Assembly (NCBI RefSeq): GCF_010731675.1
Contig: NZ_AP022584.1
Location: forward strand, 3,286,001 to 3,350,000
Length of the DNA: 64,000 nt
Direction: 5' to 3'
Source: Mycobacterium marseillense
GTDB lineage: Bacteria; Actinomycetota; Actinomycetes; Mycobacteriales; Mycobacteriaceae
Of this stretch, positions 32,055 to 45,197 are shown piece by piece. A program made the translations under genes and the position numbers. Every line of letters begins with the position of its first letter. The stretch's first letter is position 1. The notes below the pieces were generated by a model. It had not been told where the DNA came from, did no database searches, and worked only from the letters and a program-made list of their open reading frames with translations.

Positions 32055-34601
<2,547 letters not shown>

Positions 34602-34654
34602 GACGCCTCCATTCGGTAGAAAAGGAGCTGGCAAAAATGCTTGTCTGCTTGTTC

Positions 34655-34680
34655 AACGTCGTCAAGGTTGAGTGTGTTCC
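34655..34680 (-). promoter_or_regulatory. SigH-type promoter of clpB
   Basis: On the minus strand GGAAC (34680-34676), an 18-nt spacer and GTT (34657-34655) fit the mycobacterial SigH consensus GGAAC-N17-19-GTT. The -35 half lies inside the HAIR element, so bound HspR would block it. Confidence 0.65.
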
Positions 34681-34687
34681 GCTCAAC
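34667..34687. promoter_or_regulatory. HAIR operator upstream of clpB
   Basis: GTTGAGT-N7-GCTCAAC, close to the HspR-associated inverted repeat CTTGAGT-N7-ACTCAAG. It stands between clpB and the divergent DUF3060 gene and could control both. Confidence 0.85.
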
Positions 34688-34733
34688 TCTATCGAGTTTT
34701 GGGCAATACCCCCGACGGGGTACCCCCGTAGCG

Positions 34734-35171
34734 ATGACGCAGACGATGCAACACCCCGACCAGGCCGCCGACCTCGCAAAAGCCCCGCGCCAACACACCG
34801 GCTTATGGCTGGCCGCCCTGGCCGCTGGACTGGCGGTCGCCGGCCTTGTCTCGGTCGGATTGCATACCGACCTCGCCCACGGCAGCCAGCCGAGTGAAGT
34901 GCCCGACGCCGGGACGCTGCAGGTCAGCGGCGCCGGCACGACCAAGACGCTGCCCTGTCACGCCGGCTATCTGTCAGTGAGCGGAAAAAACAACACGATC
35001 ACCCTCACCGGCCACTGCACCAGCGTCACCGTCTCCGGCAACAACAATCGCGTCGCGGTCGACAGCACGGACGCGCTGAGCGCATCGGGAACCGGCAATG
35101 TCGTTGTCTATCACTGGGGTTCACCCAAGGTCGTCAACGCCGGGACCGCCAACGTCGTCCGGCAAGGCTGA
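34734..35171 (+). CDS. DUF3060 family secreted/membrane protein
   Basis: A 145-residue protein. ATG 34734 begins a cytoplasmic lead of about 24 residues, followed by one hydrophobic segment (LWLAALAAGLAVAGLVSVGL) that is either a signal peptide or an anchor. The remainder is rich in G-N-N-T repeats (VSGKNNTITLTGHCTSVTVSGNN and similar), the short beta-helix pattern of DUF3060. Two Cys (LPCHAG, GHCTS) could pair. Function is unknown. It is divergent from clpB and its start lies 47 bp from the shared HAIR element, so it may belong to the HspR regulon. Confidence 0.75.
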   Translation: MTQTMQHPDQAADLAKAPRQHTGLWLAALAAGLAVAGLVSVGLHTDLAHGSQPSEVPDAGTLQVSGAGTTKTLPCHAGYLSVSGKNNTITLTGHCTSVTVSGNNNRVAVDSTDALSASGTGNVVVYHWGSPKVVNAGTANVVRQG

Positions 35172-35203
35172 ATCCACGGAGTCCGAGCCTAGAATCGGGG
35201 CCC

Positions 35204-36394
35204 GTGAGCCTCGAGGACGTCCAAGCGCTGGCCGTGCTGCGCGACGCCTTCGACCCGGACGGCGCGGGCCGCGCGGGCTCCCAGGGTGATTCCGGCGACC
35301 TCGTGCACCGCTTCTACACCCATTGGTTCAACCTCGACGCCTCGGTGCGCGATCTTTTCCCACCCGAAATGAGCGCCCAGCGCGCGGCTTTCGGTCATGC
35401 CCTGCACTGGGTGTACGGCGAACTGGTCGCGCGGCGCGCGCAGGAGCCGGTGGCGTTTCTGGCCCAGCTCGGACGGGACCATCGCAAATACGGTGTGCTG
35501 CCGCACCACTACGACACCCTGGGCCGCGCGTTGCTCGCGACGCTGCGCTCCCATCTGGGTGCGGCCTGGACCGGCGCCGTCGACGATGCGGCCCGGCAGT
35601 CGCTGCACCTGATCACCGGGGTGATGAGCGGCGCCGCGGACGCCGAGGAGGGACCCGCCTGGTGGGACGGCACCGTCATCGAGCACCTGCGGGTGTCACG
35701 GGACCTGGCGGTCGTTCGGCTGCAGCTCGATCAGCCGATGCACTACCACCCCGGGCAATACGTCAACGCCCATGTGCCGCAATGCCCGCGCCGCTGGCGG
35801 TATCTGAGCCCCGCCATCCCGGCCGATCCGGGCGGCGGGATCGAGTTCCACGTGCGCCAGGTGCCCGGCGGCCTGGTCAGCACCGCGATCGTCAACGAAA
35901 CCCGGCCCGGCGACCGGTGGCGACTGTCCAGCCCGCACGGCGGCCTGGGCGTCGACCGCGAGGGCGGCGACGTGCTGATGGTCGCCGGCAGCACGGGTCT
36001 GGCGCCGCTGCGGACGCTCATCATGGACCTGTCCCGCTACGCGGTGAACCCGCGGATACATCTGTTCTTCGGCGCGCGCTACCGCTGCGAACTCTACGAC
36101 CTGCCCACCTTGTGGCAGGTCGCGTCGCACAATCCGTGGCTGTCGGTCTCGCCGGTCTCGGAGTACAGCGCCGACCCCGCCTGGGCCGCCGACTATCCCG
36201 ACGTCACCCCGCCGCGAGGCCTGCACGTGCACCAGATCGGCCGGCTGCCCGACGTGGTGACCAAGTACGGCGGCTGGGGCGACCGGCAAATCCTGATCTG
36301 CGGCGGGCCGGCGATGGTCAGCGCCACCAAGTCCGCGCTGCTCGCCAAAGGCGCTCCGCCCGAACGCATTCAGCACGATCCGCTCTGGAGGTAG
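35204..36394 (+). CDS. Flavohaemoglobin-like oxidoreductase (Rv0385-like)
   Basis: A 396-residue type II flavohaemoglobin. The N-terminal globin-like part (residues 1-150, with HHYDTLGRALLATL) is joined to a FAD domain (RRWRYLSPAIP) and an NAD-binding domain (VAGSTGLAPLRTLI; LICGGPAMV). Type II members lack key nitric-oxide-dioxygenase residues, and the M. tuberculosis protein has been linked to D-lactate oxidation. GTG start at 35204. The epimerase gene follows 2 bp after the stop, so they are co-transcribed. Confidence 0.85.
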   Translation: MSLEDVQALAVLRDAFDPDGAGRAGSQGDSGDLVHRFYTHWFNLDASVRDLFPPEMSAQRAAFGHALHWVYGELVARRAQEPVAFLAQLGRDHRKYGVLPHHYDTLGRALLATLRSHLGAAWTGAVDDAARQSLHLITGVMSGAADAEEGPAWWDGTVIEHLRVSRDLAVVRLQLDQPMHYHPGQYVNAHVPQCPRRWRYLSPAIPADPGGGIEFHVRQVPGGLVSTAIVNETRPGDRWRLSSPHGGLGVDREGGDVLMVAGSTGLAPLRTLIMDLSRYAVNPRIHLFFGARYRCELYDLPTLWQVASHNPWLSVSPVSEYSADPAWAADYPDVTPPRGLHVHQIGRLPDVVTKYGGWGDRQILICGGPAMVSATKSALLAKGAPPERIQHDPLWR

Positions 36395-36396
36395 CC

Positions 36397-37308
36397 ATGC
36401 ACGTCGTCACCCTGCGGGATCCTTCGTCGCAACTGGTTGCCCAGTTCGTTCCCGACGCCGGGATGATCGGCACGTCGCTGCGCGACGCCGGCGCGGAGTT
36501 GCTCGGCCAGCGTCGGGGCCTGGACGCCTACATCAGTGACGGCAAGACGATGGGGATCCCCATCCTGTATCCGTGGGCAAACCGGTTGGGCGAGAACACC
36601 TATACCGCGCAGGGCGCGGCGGTGGACCTGACACCGGGAGACAACGGGGTGCGCGCCGACCCCAATGGGCTGCCCATCCACGGCGTGCTGGCCGCCTACC
36701 CCGGCTGGCACGTGGTTGACGAGTCTGCCAACGAGCTGACCGCCCAACTGGATTTCGGCGCCGATCCCCACCTGCTGGCCAGCTTCCCGTATCCGCATCT
36801 GCTGACGGTGACCGCGCGACTGGCGGAGCGGACCCTGACGGTGCAGACCACGGTCGCCGCCACCGGCGACGCGGCGGTGCCGCTGTGCTTCGGCTTTCAC
36901 CCCTACCTGCAGCTGCCGGGTGTCCCTCGCGGCGACTGGGTCATCGAGACGCCGGCGCTGCGGCACCTGGGCCTCGACGACAAGGGCCTGCCCAACGGCG
37001 ACTCGGAGCCGCAGCCGGCGCGCAAAGAGGCGCTGCGCGACAAGACCTTTGACGACGCCTACGACCAGGTAGCCGGCGGCGCCGTCTTCGCGGTGTCGGG
37101 GGGCGGGCGCCGTATCGAGGTGCATTTCGAGCGCGGCTACCCGGCGGCACAGATCTTCGCACCGCCGGTCGATGATCCCGGCAAGGCCATCGTGTGCTTC
37201 GAGCCGATGGCCGCGCCGACCGACGCGCTGCGCCGCGGCGGCTATCGCTGCGCTTCGCCGGGCGAGCCGGCGGAGACGCAGTTTTCGATCCGGGTGCGAT
37301 CACAGTGA
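36397..37308 (+). CDS. Aldose 1-epimerase family protein
   Basis: A 303-residue galactose-mutarotase-like protein: GIPILYPWANRL, the catalytic His in GLPIHGVLAA, FGFHPYLQLPG and the acidic end VCFEPMAAPTDAL. It probably interconverts sugar anomers or hexose 6-phosphates. ATG 36397 is preceded by GGAGG 5 bases before it. A bidirectional hairpin follows the stop. Confidence 0.87.
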   Translation: MHVVTLRDPSSQLVAQFVPDAGMIGTSLRDAGAELLGQRRGLDAYISDGKTMGIPILYPWANRLGENTYTAQGAAVDLTPGDNGVRADPNGLPIHGVLAAYPGWHVVDESANELTAQLDFGADPHLLASFPYPHLLTVTARLAERTLTVQTTVAATGDAAVPLCFGFHPYLQLPGVPRGDWVIETPALRHLGLDDKGLPNGDSEPQPARKEALRDKTFDDAYDQVAGGAVFAVSGGGRRIEVHFERGYPAAQIFAPPVDDPGKAIVCFEPMAAPTDALRRGGYRCASPGEPAETQFSIRVRSQ

Positions 37309-37356
37309 CCACATTCGTCACTGCAGTCGCTGTCTGGTGGCTATTAGGTGAATGCG

Positions 37357-37386
37357 AAAAGCGCTAGCACATGCGCTAGCGCTTTT
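37357..37386. terminator. Bidirectional intrinsic terminator
   Basis: Perfect 12-bp arms AAAAGCGCTAGC and GCTAGCGCTTTT with a 6-nt loop. The A-run on one side and T-run on the other make it work on both strands, ending the epimerase transcript and the hspR operon. Confidence 0.85.
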
Positions 37387-37447
37387 GCGACCTTTGCATC
37401 CCCCCGGAGACAGGAACCCTTGGGGCGCAAGTGAAACCGAGCGGGAA

Positions 37448-37831
37448 TCAGCGTCCCCGGCGCGGCTGCCACACCACCAGCGCGGTGCTCTTGGGCACCA
37501 CCGCCACGTCGCGGCGCTGGCTGGCACGCGTCTGAGCCAACTCCTCACTCAACTCTTTGATCCGCGCCTGCAGCGCATCGACCTGATTGGTCAGCTCGAT
37601 GATGCGCTTGATCCCGGCGAGGTTGACCCCCTCGTCCTGCGAGAGCCGTTGCACCTCGCGCAGCAGGTCGACGTCGTGCTCCGAATAGCGGCGTCCCCCA
37701 CCGGAAGTGCGGCGCGGGCTCACCAGGCCGAGGCGGTCGTAGGTGCGCAGCGTCTGGGCGTGCATGCCGGCCAGCTCCGCGGCGACCGAGATCAGGAACG
37801 TTCGGGCATCCTCTTTACGACTCTTGGCCAT
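37448..37831 (-). CDS. hspR: Heat-shock repressor HspR (MerR family)
   Basis: A 127-residue MerR-type repressor. The winged helix is in LISVAAELAGMHAQTLRTYDRLGL, followed by a coiled-coil dimer helix (LTNQVDALQARIKELSEELAQTRA) and the conserved end VVPKSTALVVWQPRR. It binds HAIR sites with DnaK as co-repressor. ATG 37831 is used to match the M. tuberculosis start; it shares one base with the dnaJ1 stop. It is the last gene of the dnaK operon, giving autoregulation. Confidence 0.96.
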   Translation of the reverse strand: MAKSRKEDARTFLISVAAELAGMHAQTLRTYDRLGLVSPRRTSGGGRRYSEHDVDLLREVQRLSQDEGVNLAGIKRIIELTNQVDALQARIKELSEELAQTRASQRRDVAVVPKSTALVVWQPRRGR

Positions 37832-39009
37832 CAGCGATTGCCCGCCCATCCGGCCCGAGGGTCAAACCCGCTGGAGCGCTCGGCGGCGGCATACGCCTCC
37901 AGCGCCTCCTGAGCCTCGCCCTCCAGATTCGGTGGCACGGCGACCTTTACGGTGACCAACAGGTCCCCGTTGCCGCCGCTGCGCTTGGGCACACCGCGTC
38001 CGCGCACCCGCAGGATGCGGCCGTCGGAAGTGCCCTTGGGCACCCTGACACCGACTTTGCCATCCAGTGTGGGCACCGAAATGGTTGAGCCCAAAGCCAA
38101 TTCGGTGAAGCTGACGGGGACGGTGACGGTCAGGTCATCGCCGTCGCGCCCGAACACCTTGTCCGGGCGCACATGCACCGTCACGTACAAGTCGCCCGAC
38201 GGCGCCCCGCGCAGGCCGGCTTCACCCTGGCCGGGCAGCCGGATGCGCTGTCCGTCCTCGACGCCGGGCGGGATGCGCACGTTGATGGTGCGGGTGCGCG
38301 TGGTGACCCCGGTGCCCTTGCATTCGTCGCAGGGGTGCTCGATGATCGAGCCGCTGCCCCGGCAATCGGTGCACGGCTCGGAGAAACCGAACGCGCCCTG
38401 GTTGCGGTTGATCACGCCGGAACCGTTACAGGTGGGGCAGACCTTCGGGCTCGTGCCCGGCCGCGCCCCGCTGCCATGGCAGTTGGTGCACGGCGCCGGG
38501 CTGGTCAGCCGCAGCGGCATCGCCACGCCCTTGGCGGCCTCGACGAATTCCAACTGGGTTTCGGTCTCGAGGTCGTTGCCGCGGCGCGGCCGGCTGGGAC
38601 GGGCGCTCGAGCCGCGCCCGAACAACCCGCCGAACAGGTCGCCGATGTTGGTGCCGCCACTGCGGCCGGCGGCGTCGAACAGGTCGTTGAGGTTGAATTC
38701 CGCCCCATCGCCGCCGACGTTGAAGCCACCGAAGTTGCCGGAATCGAACCGGCGCCCGCCAAAACCGCCGCCGGCGAAAAGCCTTCGGGTTTCGTCGTAT
38801 TCCTTGCGCTTGGCCGGATCGGAGAGCACGTTGTGCGCCTCCGACACCGCTTTGAACCGTTCACCGGCGGCGGGATTGTCCGGGTTGGCGTCCGGGTGCA
38901 GATCGCGCGCCAATTTGCGATAGGCGCGTTTGATCTCTTCGGGACTGGCGTCAGAGGAGACGCCCAGCTCCTTATAGAAGTCTTTTTCGACCCATTCACG
39001 CTGGGCCAT
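37831..39009 (-). CDS. dnaJ1: Co-chaperone DnaJ1
   Basis: A 392-residue type I J-protein: J domain with the HPD motif ([11 protein letters not shown]), a Gly/Phe-rich region, four zinc-finger repeats ([32 protein letters not shown]) and the C-terminal substrate domain. It stimulates DnaK ATPase activity. It lies between grpE and hspR, which is the standard actinobacterial order. Confidence 0.97.
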   Translation of the reverse strand: MAQREWVEKDFYKELGVSSDASPEEIKRAYRKLARDLHPDANPDNPAAGERFKAVSEAHNVLSDPAKRKEYDETRRLFAGGGFGGRRFDSGNFGGFNVGGDGAEFNLNDLFDAAGRSGGTNIGDLFGGLFGRGSSARPSRPRRGNDLETETQLEFVEAAKGVAMPLRLTSPAPCTNCHGSGARPGTSPKVCPTCNGSGVINRNQGAFGFSEPCTDCRGSGSIIEHPCDECKGTGVTTRTRTINVRIPPGVEDGQRIRLPGQGEAGLRGAPSGDLYVTVHVRPDKVFGRDGDDLTVTVPVSFTELALGSTISVPTLDGKVGVRVPKGTSDGRILRVRGRGVPKRSGGNGDLLVTVKVAVPPNLEGEAQEALEAYAAAERSSGFDPRAGWAGNR

Positions 39010-39055
39010 GTCGCGTCACCCCCTCACCTTTGGCGTTGTGTGCTGATTGTGTGGT

Positions 39056-39693
39056 CTAGTCACCGGGTGTGCCGGCGTTATCGTCCGATTCGACCGGCGC
39101 GGTTTCGTCAGTCTCACCGGCCGCGGCCGATTCGTCGCCGTTGTCGTCGACCGTGTCGACGACGCCGACCATGGCGTGGCGCAGGATTTGATCGCCGAGC
39201 TTGTAGCCCTGCCGCATCACGGTGCCGATCACCGGGCGGGACCCATCGCCCTCGTGCTGAACGGCTTCGTGCAGCACCGGGTCGAAGTCTTCGCCCTCCT
39301 CGCCGAAAGCCGTGAGGCCGAGCCCGGTCAGCGCGCCTTCCAGCTTGTCGGCCACCGCCTTCAGCGGGCCCGACTCCAGGTCGCCGTGCTTGCGTGCGCG
39401 GTCGAGATCGTCGAGCACGCCCAGCAATTGGTTCACGACGGCGGCCTTGGCCCGGTTCTCCGCGGCCTGCTGGTCACGCAGCGCCCGCTTGCGGTAATTG
39501 GCGAAGTCGGCCTGCACGCGTTGCAGGTCGGCGGTCAGCTCAGCGAGTTTGCCCTCGCCCTGGACCGCGGCCTCGGCGGCCGGCGCCGCCCCTCCCGGCG
39601 TATCGCCGGGAGGGACCTGCCGTACTTCACCGGTCTCAGGATCGATTCGCCGCTTGTCGGTGACGGTCACCTGTTCCTGTGGATTTCCTTCTG

Positions 39694-39697
<4 letters not shown>
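39056..39697 (-). CDS. grpE: Nucleotide exchange factor GrpE
   Basis: A 213-residue DnaK exchange factor. A long N-terminal helix ([28 protein letters not shown]) and the beta-wing signature ([22 protein letters not shown]) are clear. The C-terminal tail is acidic. The GTG start at 39697 overlaps the dnaK stop by 4 bp (GTGA). A 46-bp gap separates it from dnaJ1. Confidence 0.96.
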
Positions 39698-41559
<1,862 letters not shown>

Positions 41560-41602
41560 AGTGATTCCTCCTGATTGTGTAGAGCTTGCTTGGTGCCACT
41601 AT

Positions 41603-41623
41603 GCTGAGTGAACCCCGCTCAAG
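41603..41623. promoter_or_regulatory. HAIR operator, dnaK-proximal
   Basis: GCTGAGT-N7-GCTCAAG matches one half of the HAIR consensus exactly and the other with two changes. It lies 44 bp upstream of the dnaK ATG. Confidence 0.75.
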
Positions 41624-41657
41624 CCTGCCCCTGAGGGCGATCGGCTGTCAACCTAGT

Positions 41658-41678
41658 CTTGAGTCTGGTTCACTCAAC
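41658..41678. promoter_or_regulatory. HAIR operator, dnaK-distal
   Basis: CTTGAGT-N7-ACTCAAC, a nearly perfect HAIR site 99 bp upstream of dnaK. With the proximal site it forms a pair 34 bp apart. The rest of the 350-bp gap to lpqJ shows no gene. Confidence 0.88.
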
Positions 41679-41910
41679 TTGTCGATCATGTTAACGGCCC
41701 GCGGTCCCGTGTTGTTCCCGGGGGCCGGATATCCGCCCGCGGCGCCGACGACCCACGCAGCGGTGGCGGCGCGTAGTCGCCCCGCGAGTCGGTCACGCGG
41801 CGATAAAACTTCACCATCGGCGCCGCATCGATAGGCACTCGAGTGCAGCGACTGTCGTCGGAGGGTGAGTAACCTGAGTGCCGCCATTCGAATCGTCTGG
41901 GGAGCGGCGG

Positions 41911-42504
41911 GTGCGGTTATCGGATAATGCGCGGCGGAACCTGGCCGGTGGTTCGCTGCTGCTCGTGGCCCTGTTCGCCGGTTCCGGGCTGGTGTCGGGC
42001 TGCAGCTCGGTCATCGGCGGCCGCCCGGTGGCTTCGCCGGGGGCGGGCGCAGGCGAACCGTCCTTCCCCACGCCCCGATCCACGCCGGCGCCGCCGTCGG
42101 CCACCGCCGCTCCGGCCCCGACGGCTCCGGCCGCGCCAACGGGCCCCACGAATCCGGCCGGCGCCATCCCGCTGCCGCCTGACGAGAACGGCTACGTCTT
42201 CATCGAGACCAAATCCGGCGTGACCCGCTGCCAGATCAACAAGGACACCGTCGGCTGCGAGGCGCCCTTCACCAACTCCCCCCTGCAGGACGGTGAGCAC
42301 GCCAACGGCGTCAGCATCACCACCGGCGGCAAGGTGCAGTGGGTGCTGGGCAACCTGGGGGCCATCCCGACCGTCAAGATCGACTACCAGACCTACGCCG
42401 CCCAGGGCTGGACGATTATCGCCAACGCCGACGGCACCCGCTTCACCAACGACCAGACCAAGCACGGCATGTTCGTGAGCATCGACAAGGTCAACACGTT
42501 CTAG
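41911..42504 (+). CDS. lpqJ: Lipoprotein LpqJ
   Basis: A 197-residue lipoprotein from GTG 41911. The signal is LAGGSLLLVALFAGSGLVSGC with the lipidated Cys at 31. A Pro/Ala/Thr-rich linker (residues 50-95) leads to a conserved domain (YVFIETKSGVTRCQINKDTVGCEAPF ... MFVSIDKVNTF) with two Cys likely to form a disulfide. A start at 41878 is open too, but GGAG stands just before 41911. Position next to dnaK fits Rv0344c. Function unknown. Confidence 0.78.
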   Translation: MRLSDNARRNLAGGSLLLVALFAGSGLVSGCSSVIGGRPVASPGAGAGEPSFPTPRSTPAPPSATAAPAPTAPAAPTGPTNPAGAIPLPPDENGYVFIETKSGVTRCQINKDTVGCEAPFTNSPLQDGEHANGVSITTGGKVQWVLGNLGAIPTVKIDYQTYAAQGWTIIANADGTRFTNDQTKHGMFVSIDKVNTF

Positions 42505-42619
42505 GCGCTAACCTTGTCGGCAGCGCGGCGGGGGCGGGTATCGGTCTTCCGCGTGATGTCGCCGACCAGCTACCGGTGCTCGCTCAGGCCCGGCCTAACC
42601 AAGAAGACCTCACGATTCC

Positions 42620-43825
42620 ATGCAACTCCGCTACATCAGCGTCGCGGCGCTGATCGCCGAAGCCGGTGGTGATCCGTGGGCGGTCAACCAAAGCCTGCAG
42701 GCCGGTAGCCCGTTTCAGATTTCTCAGCTGGCGGAGGCGTTTCTCAAGGCGGGCCGATGCACTGCCGAGGCCAGCAATGCGTTCGACCAAGCCCGTAGCC
42801 GCTTTGACGCAGCCTGGAACCATCAGAATGGGGATCATCCGATCACCGGCACCGACGAAGTGCAGCGAGTCACGAAAACCCTTGGGGCGCAGTCTTTGCA
42901 GCTGCCCAAGATCGGTGCGGACCTGGAAAACATCGCTGCCAACCTGGCCGAGGCGCAAAAGGCCGCGGCGGGACAGATCGCGGCGCTAGAAAGTCAGTTG
43001 CAGCAGCTGGACGGCTTCATCGGCCAAGCGGTGGAGCTGGAAAAAGATCCCACACTCACCGCGGAAGACCGACACGCGCTGGATGCGTTTATCAGCGGCC
43101 GCGAAGACGACGCGATCCGCGACACCAAAGCCGCGCTGGGCCAGCTGCAATCGACCCGCAACGGCTACGCCAACTCGTTCCAGAACGCAATGGGGACCTT
43201 GCACGCGGACGGATACGACCTCACACCTACCCCGGCAGGTCCCGGCCCGGCGCCGGCCGAGCAGCCCGGCGCGGGGCCCGCGTTGGCCCCGACGAAGGGC
43301 GAGGTGCTCACCGGGGCCGCGGGCGCGATCGCCGGTGGCACCGCCGACGGTGTGCGCGGGGCGACGACCAAGTTGATCGCCGAGTCCCCCGGTACCGGCC
43401 CCGGCAAGGCTGATCCGGGCTTGTTGAAGTGGTTCGAGGATCCGAAGATCGGCGGCATCGAGCTGAAGGGATTCTCCCGCGTCGGCGGGGTGGTTGCTGC
43501 CGCCAGCGCGGTACCCGCCGTCATGTCCGATATCCATGACGGCAATTCGGTGCCAGAGGCCGTCACTCGAGAGGGCGCAGGTGTCACCGCCGGTCTCGCA
43601 GTTGGCGGTTGGGTAGGCGGCGCGGTGGCTGGTTCGGAGTTCGGTGCAGCGCTTGGTTCGGTCGTTCCGGGGGCGGGCACCGCACTTGGCTTGGTCGCCG
43701 GCGCTGCTATCGGAGGTATTGCGGGCTACGCGGCATCTAAGGGTGTCGAATTGGCCTGGCAACCTGTCGCGGATGCCGTCGGTAGCGCGGTGCACGGCGT
43801 GGAATCGGTCTTCGGCTTCGGGTAG
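42620..43825 (+). CDS. Type VII-substrate-like protein with glycine-zipper C-terminus
   Basis: A 401-residue protein without a signal peptide. Residues 1-200 are helical, with AEAFLKAGRCTAEASNAFDQARSRFDAAWNHQ and long amphipathic helices. From memory this module recurs at the N-terminus of mycobacterial proteins such as Rv2082, thought to be ESX-type substrates or polymorphic toxins. A Pro/Ala linker (about 205-225) follows. Residues 310-385 are a glycine zipper (GVTAGLAVGGWVGGAVAGSE ... AAIGGIAGYAASKG) able to enter membranes. No enzymatic motif is seen. It heads a four-gene run with an LpqN-like protein and two membrane proteins. Toxin function is inference. Confidence 0.65.
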   Translation: MQLRYISVAALIAEAGGDPWAVNQSLQAGSPFQISQLAEAFLKAGRCTAEASNAFDQARSRFDAAWNHQNGDHPITGTDEVQRVTKTLGAQSLQLPKIGADLENIAANLAEAQKAAAGQIAALESQLQQLDGFIGQAVELEKDPTLTAEDRHALDAFISGREDDAIRDTKAALGQLQSTRNGYANSFQNAMGTLHADGYDLTPTPAGPGPAPAEQPGAGPALAPTKGEVLTGAAGAIAGGTADGVRGATTKLIAESPGTGPGKADPGLLKWFEDPKIGGIELKGFSRVGGVVAAASAVPAVMSDIHDGNSVPEAVTREGAGVTAGLAVGGWVGGAVAGSEFGAALGSVVPGAGTALGLVAGAAIGGIAGYAASKGVELAWQPVADAVGSAVHGVESVFGFG

Positions 43826-43836
43826 GGGCGTTTTCA

Positions 43837-44397
43837 ATGCGGTTCGATGAGTTCGTGCAGGCATCTGGCATCTCGGTGTCCCCAGTCGACCGGTTTGTCG
43901 GTTTTGTGGTGGAGGTGGGAGTACCGCAAGGTTGGGAACCACTCGACTCGGCTCTCGGGGCCCGTGTGTGGGCCTGTCGCAACGACCCGTGCATCGACAT
44001 GTTCTGCGCTAACGCAGTGTTGACGATGCATCGCGTCGAGGCCACTTTGGATCCCGCCGAAGCGTTCGGGATGCTGAGTGAGCAGCAGCTGCAGTCTGTG
44101 CCGGCCTGTCGTGAGGTGCGCCGTGAACTCGCCGCAGCCACCGAGGGTCCGGGCCTAGTGGGGTTGCTCGCGATGGAGATCGCGCATGAACTCGGCACCA
44201 TCGACAGCGTGTCACGATCGCGGATCATCACGGCCGAACAGGAGACCCTGATCGCGCAACTCACGACGACCGAGTTACACGACTCACCAGTGGACGGATC
44301 AGGTGTCTGGCTGACCGCTCGATCGGGTCCGGCACCCGCACGTTACCGCGGCACTGTACCGCGAACCGAACAAGGGACCGTTGCAGATGGCAAGTAG
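43837..44397 (+). CDS. LpqN-like domain protein lacking a signal peptide
   Basis: A 186-residue protein resembling the LpqN/LpqT lipoprotein domain (FVVEVGVPQGWEPLDS ... FCANAVLTMHRVEATLDPAEAF). Known family members carry a lipobox; this one starts directly with the domain (MRFDEFVQASG), so it is probably cytoplasmic. It begins 11 bp after the type VII-like gene and overlaps the next membrane protein by 11 bp. That setting suggests a partner, chaperone or immunity role for its neighbour, but nothing in the sequence proves this. Confidence 0.65.
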   Translation: MRFDEFVQASGISVSPVDRFVGFVVEVGVPQGWEPLDSALGARVWACRNDPCIDMFCANAVLTMHRVEATLDPAEAFGMLSEQQLQSVPACREVRRELAAATEGPGLVGLLAMEIAHELGTIDSVSRSRIITAEQETLIAQLTTTELHDSPVDGSGVWLTARSGPAPARYRGTVPRTEQGTVADGK

Positions 44398-45115
44398 TAC
44401 AGCGAAAGGCCGTCGCGTGCCGAAACTGCGTTACGCCTTTGGTGGGGGCCTGTGTCTGTTGGCCGGCATCAACGCGCTGATTGGATCGGCTTGGTACCTC
44501 TGGCTCGGCATTGCTGCGTGCGGTGTCGGCATCATTTATGGGAGCGGCCGCCGGACTTTTGGCGCTGGGGTCAGCCGGACGGGGGACGCGATTGTCTGCC
44601 GCTACATTCCTTGGTTCGAGGGAAACACATACGTTTTCGGCACTTTTTTTCCGCTGATGAGTGCCGTTGCTATCGCCGCAGGATGTGCTCCCGGTAATCC
44701 GGTTTGGCTCTGGTACAGCGGGATCGTCCTGCTCGCGATTTTTGCCTTACTGGTGGTAGTTGCCATTTGGATTTGGCGGCGATCACTTCTTCGTATCACC
44801 CCGTCGGTGTTGACGGTGCGAATAGCAGAGCGCGGCAGCGAGTTGACCGACATCCGGCGCGAGCACGTCCGTTCGATCGAGCCCAAGCTCGTCTCGAACG
44901 CGGCGGCTGGTACCGAGCGGTTGCAGGTCGAAATCGCCTACCAGCCCGCTGATGTCAGCAACGAGACGACCGCCACGGTGATGCTCGGGATGTATCTGAC
45001 CGTTCAACCGATCAACCTGCTAAACGCCCTGGTGGCCTGGAAAGACGGTGCCCACCAAAACCCGAGCGAGCTGCTGGACCGGGTCGAAGGGATTCTTCGA
45101 GGCAATCCACAGTGA
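44387..45115 (+). CDS. Membrane protein, first copy of a tandem pair
   Basis: A 242-residue protein with four hydrophobic segments (about residues 13-29, 33-50, 85-103 and 110-130) and a soluble C-terminal domain that may be PH-like (ITPSVLTVRIAERGSELTDIRRE ... LLNALVAWKDGAHQNPSELLDRVEGILRG). ATG 44387 is used; a TTG at 44381 is an alternative. The gene starts inside the LpqN-like gene. It is a clear paralogue of the next gene, sharing CRYIPW(F/Y)EG and most of the C-terminal half. The family is unknown to me. Confidence 0.7.
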   Translation: MASSTAKGRRVPKLRYAFGGGLCLLAGINALIGSAWYLWLGIAACGVGIIYGSGRRTFGAGVSRTGDAIVCRYIPWFEGNTYVFGTFFPLMSAVAIAAGCAPGNPVWLWYSGIVLLAIFALLVVVAIWIWRRSLLRITPSVLTVRIAERGSELTDIRREHVRSIEPKLVSNAAAGTERLQVEIAYQPADVSNETTATVMLGMYLTVQPINLLNALVAWKDGAHQNPSELLDRVEGILRGNPQ

Positions 45116-45197
45116 CCGCCAGACGGGGGCCGGCGGCGTGCTCAGTGTCTGCGGGCCGGCACCCCGACCCGGTCACCGCAACACGAGACGGTCACTG

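Noticed and set aside
35323..36396. Long N-terminal extension of the aldose epimerase frame through the flavohaemoglobin gene
   Set aside because: The part before 36397 is out of frame with the real upstream gene and Arg-rich; a GGAGG site and the family start support ATG 36397.
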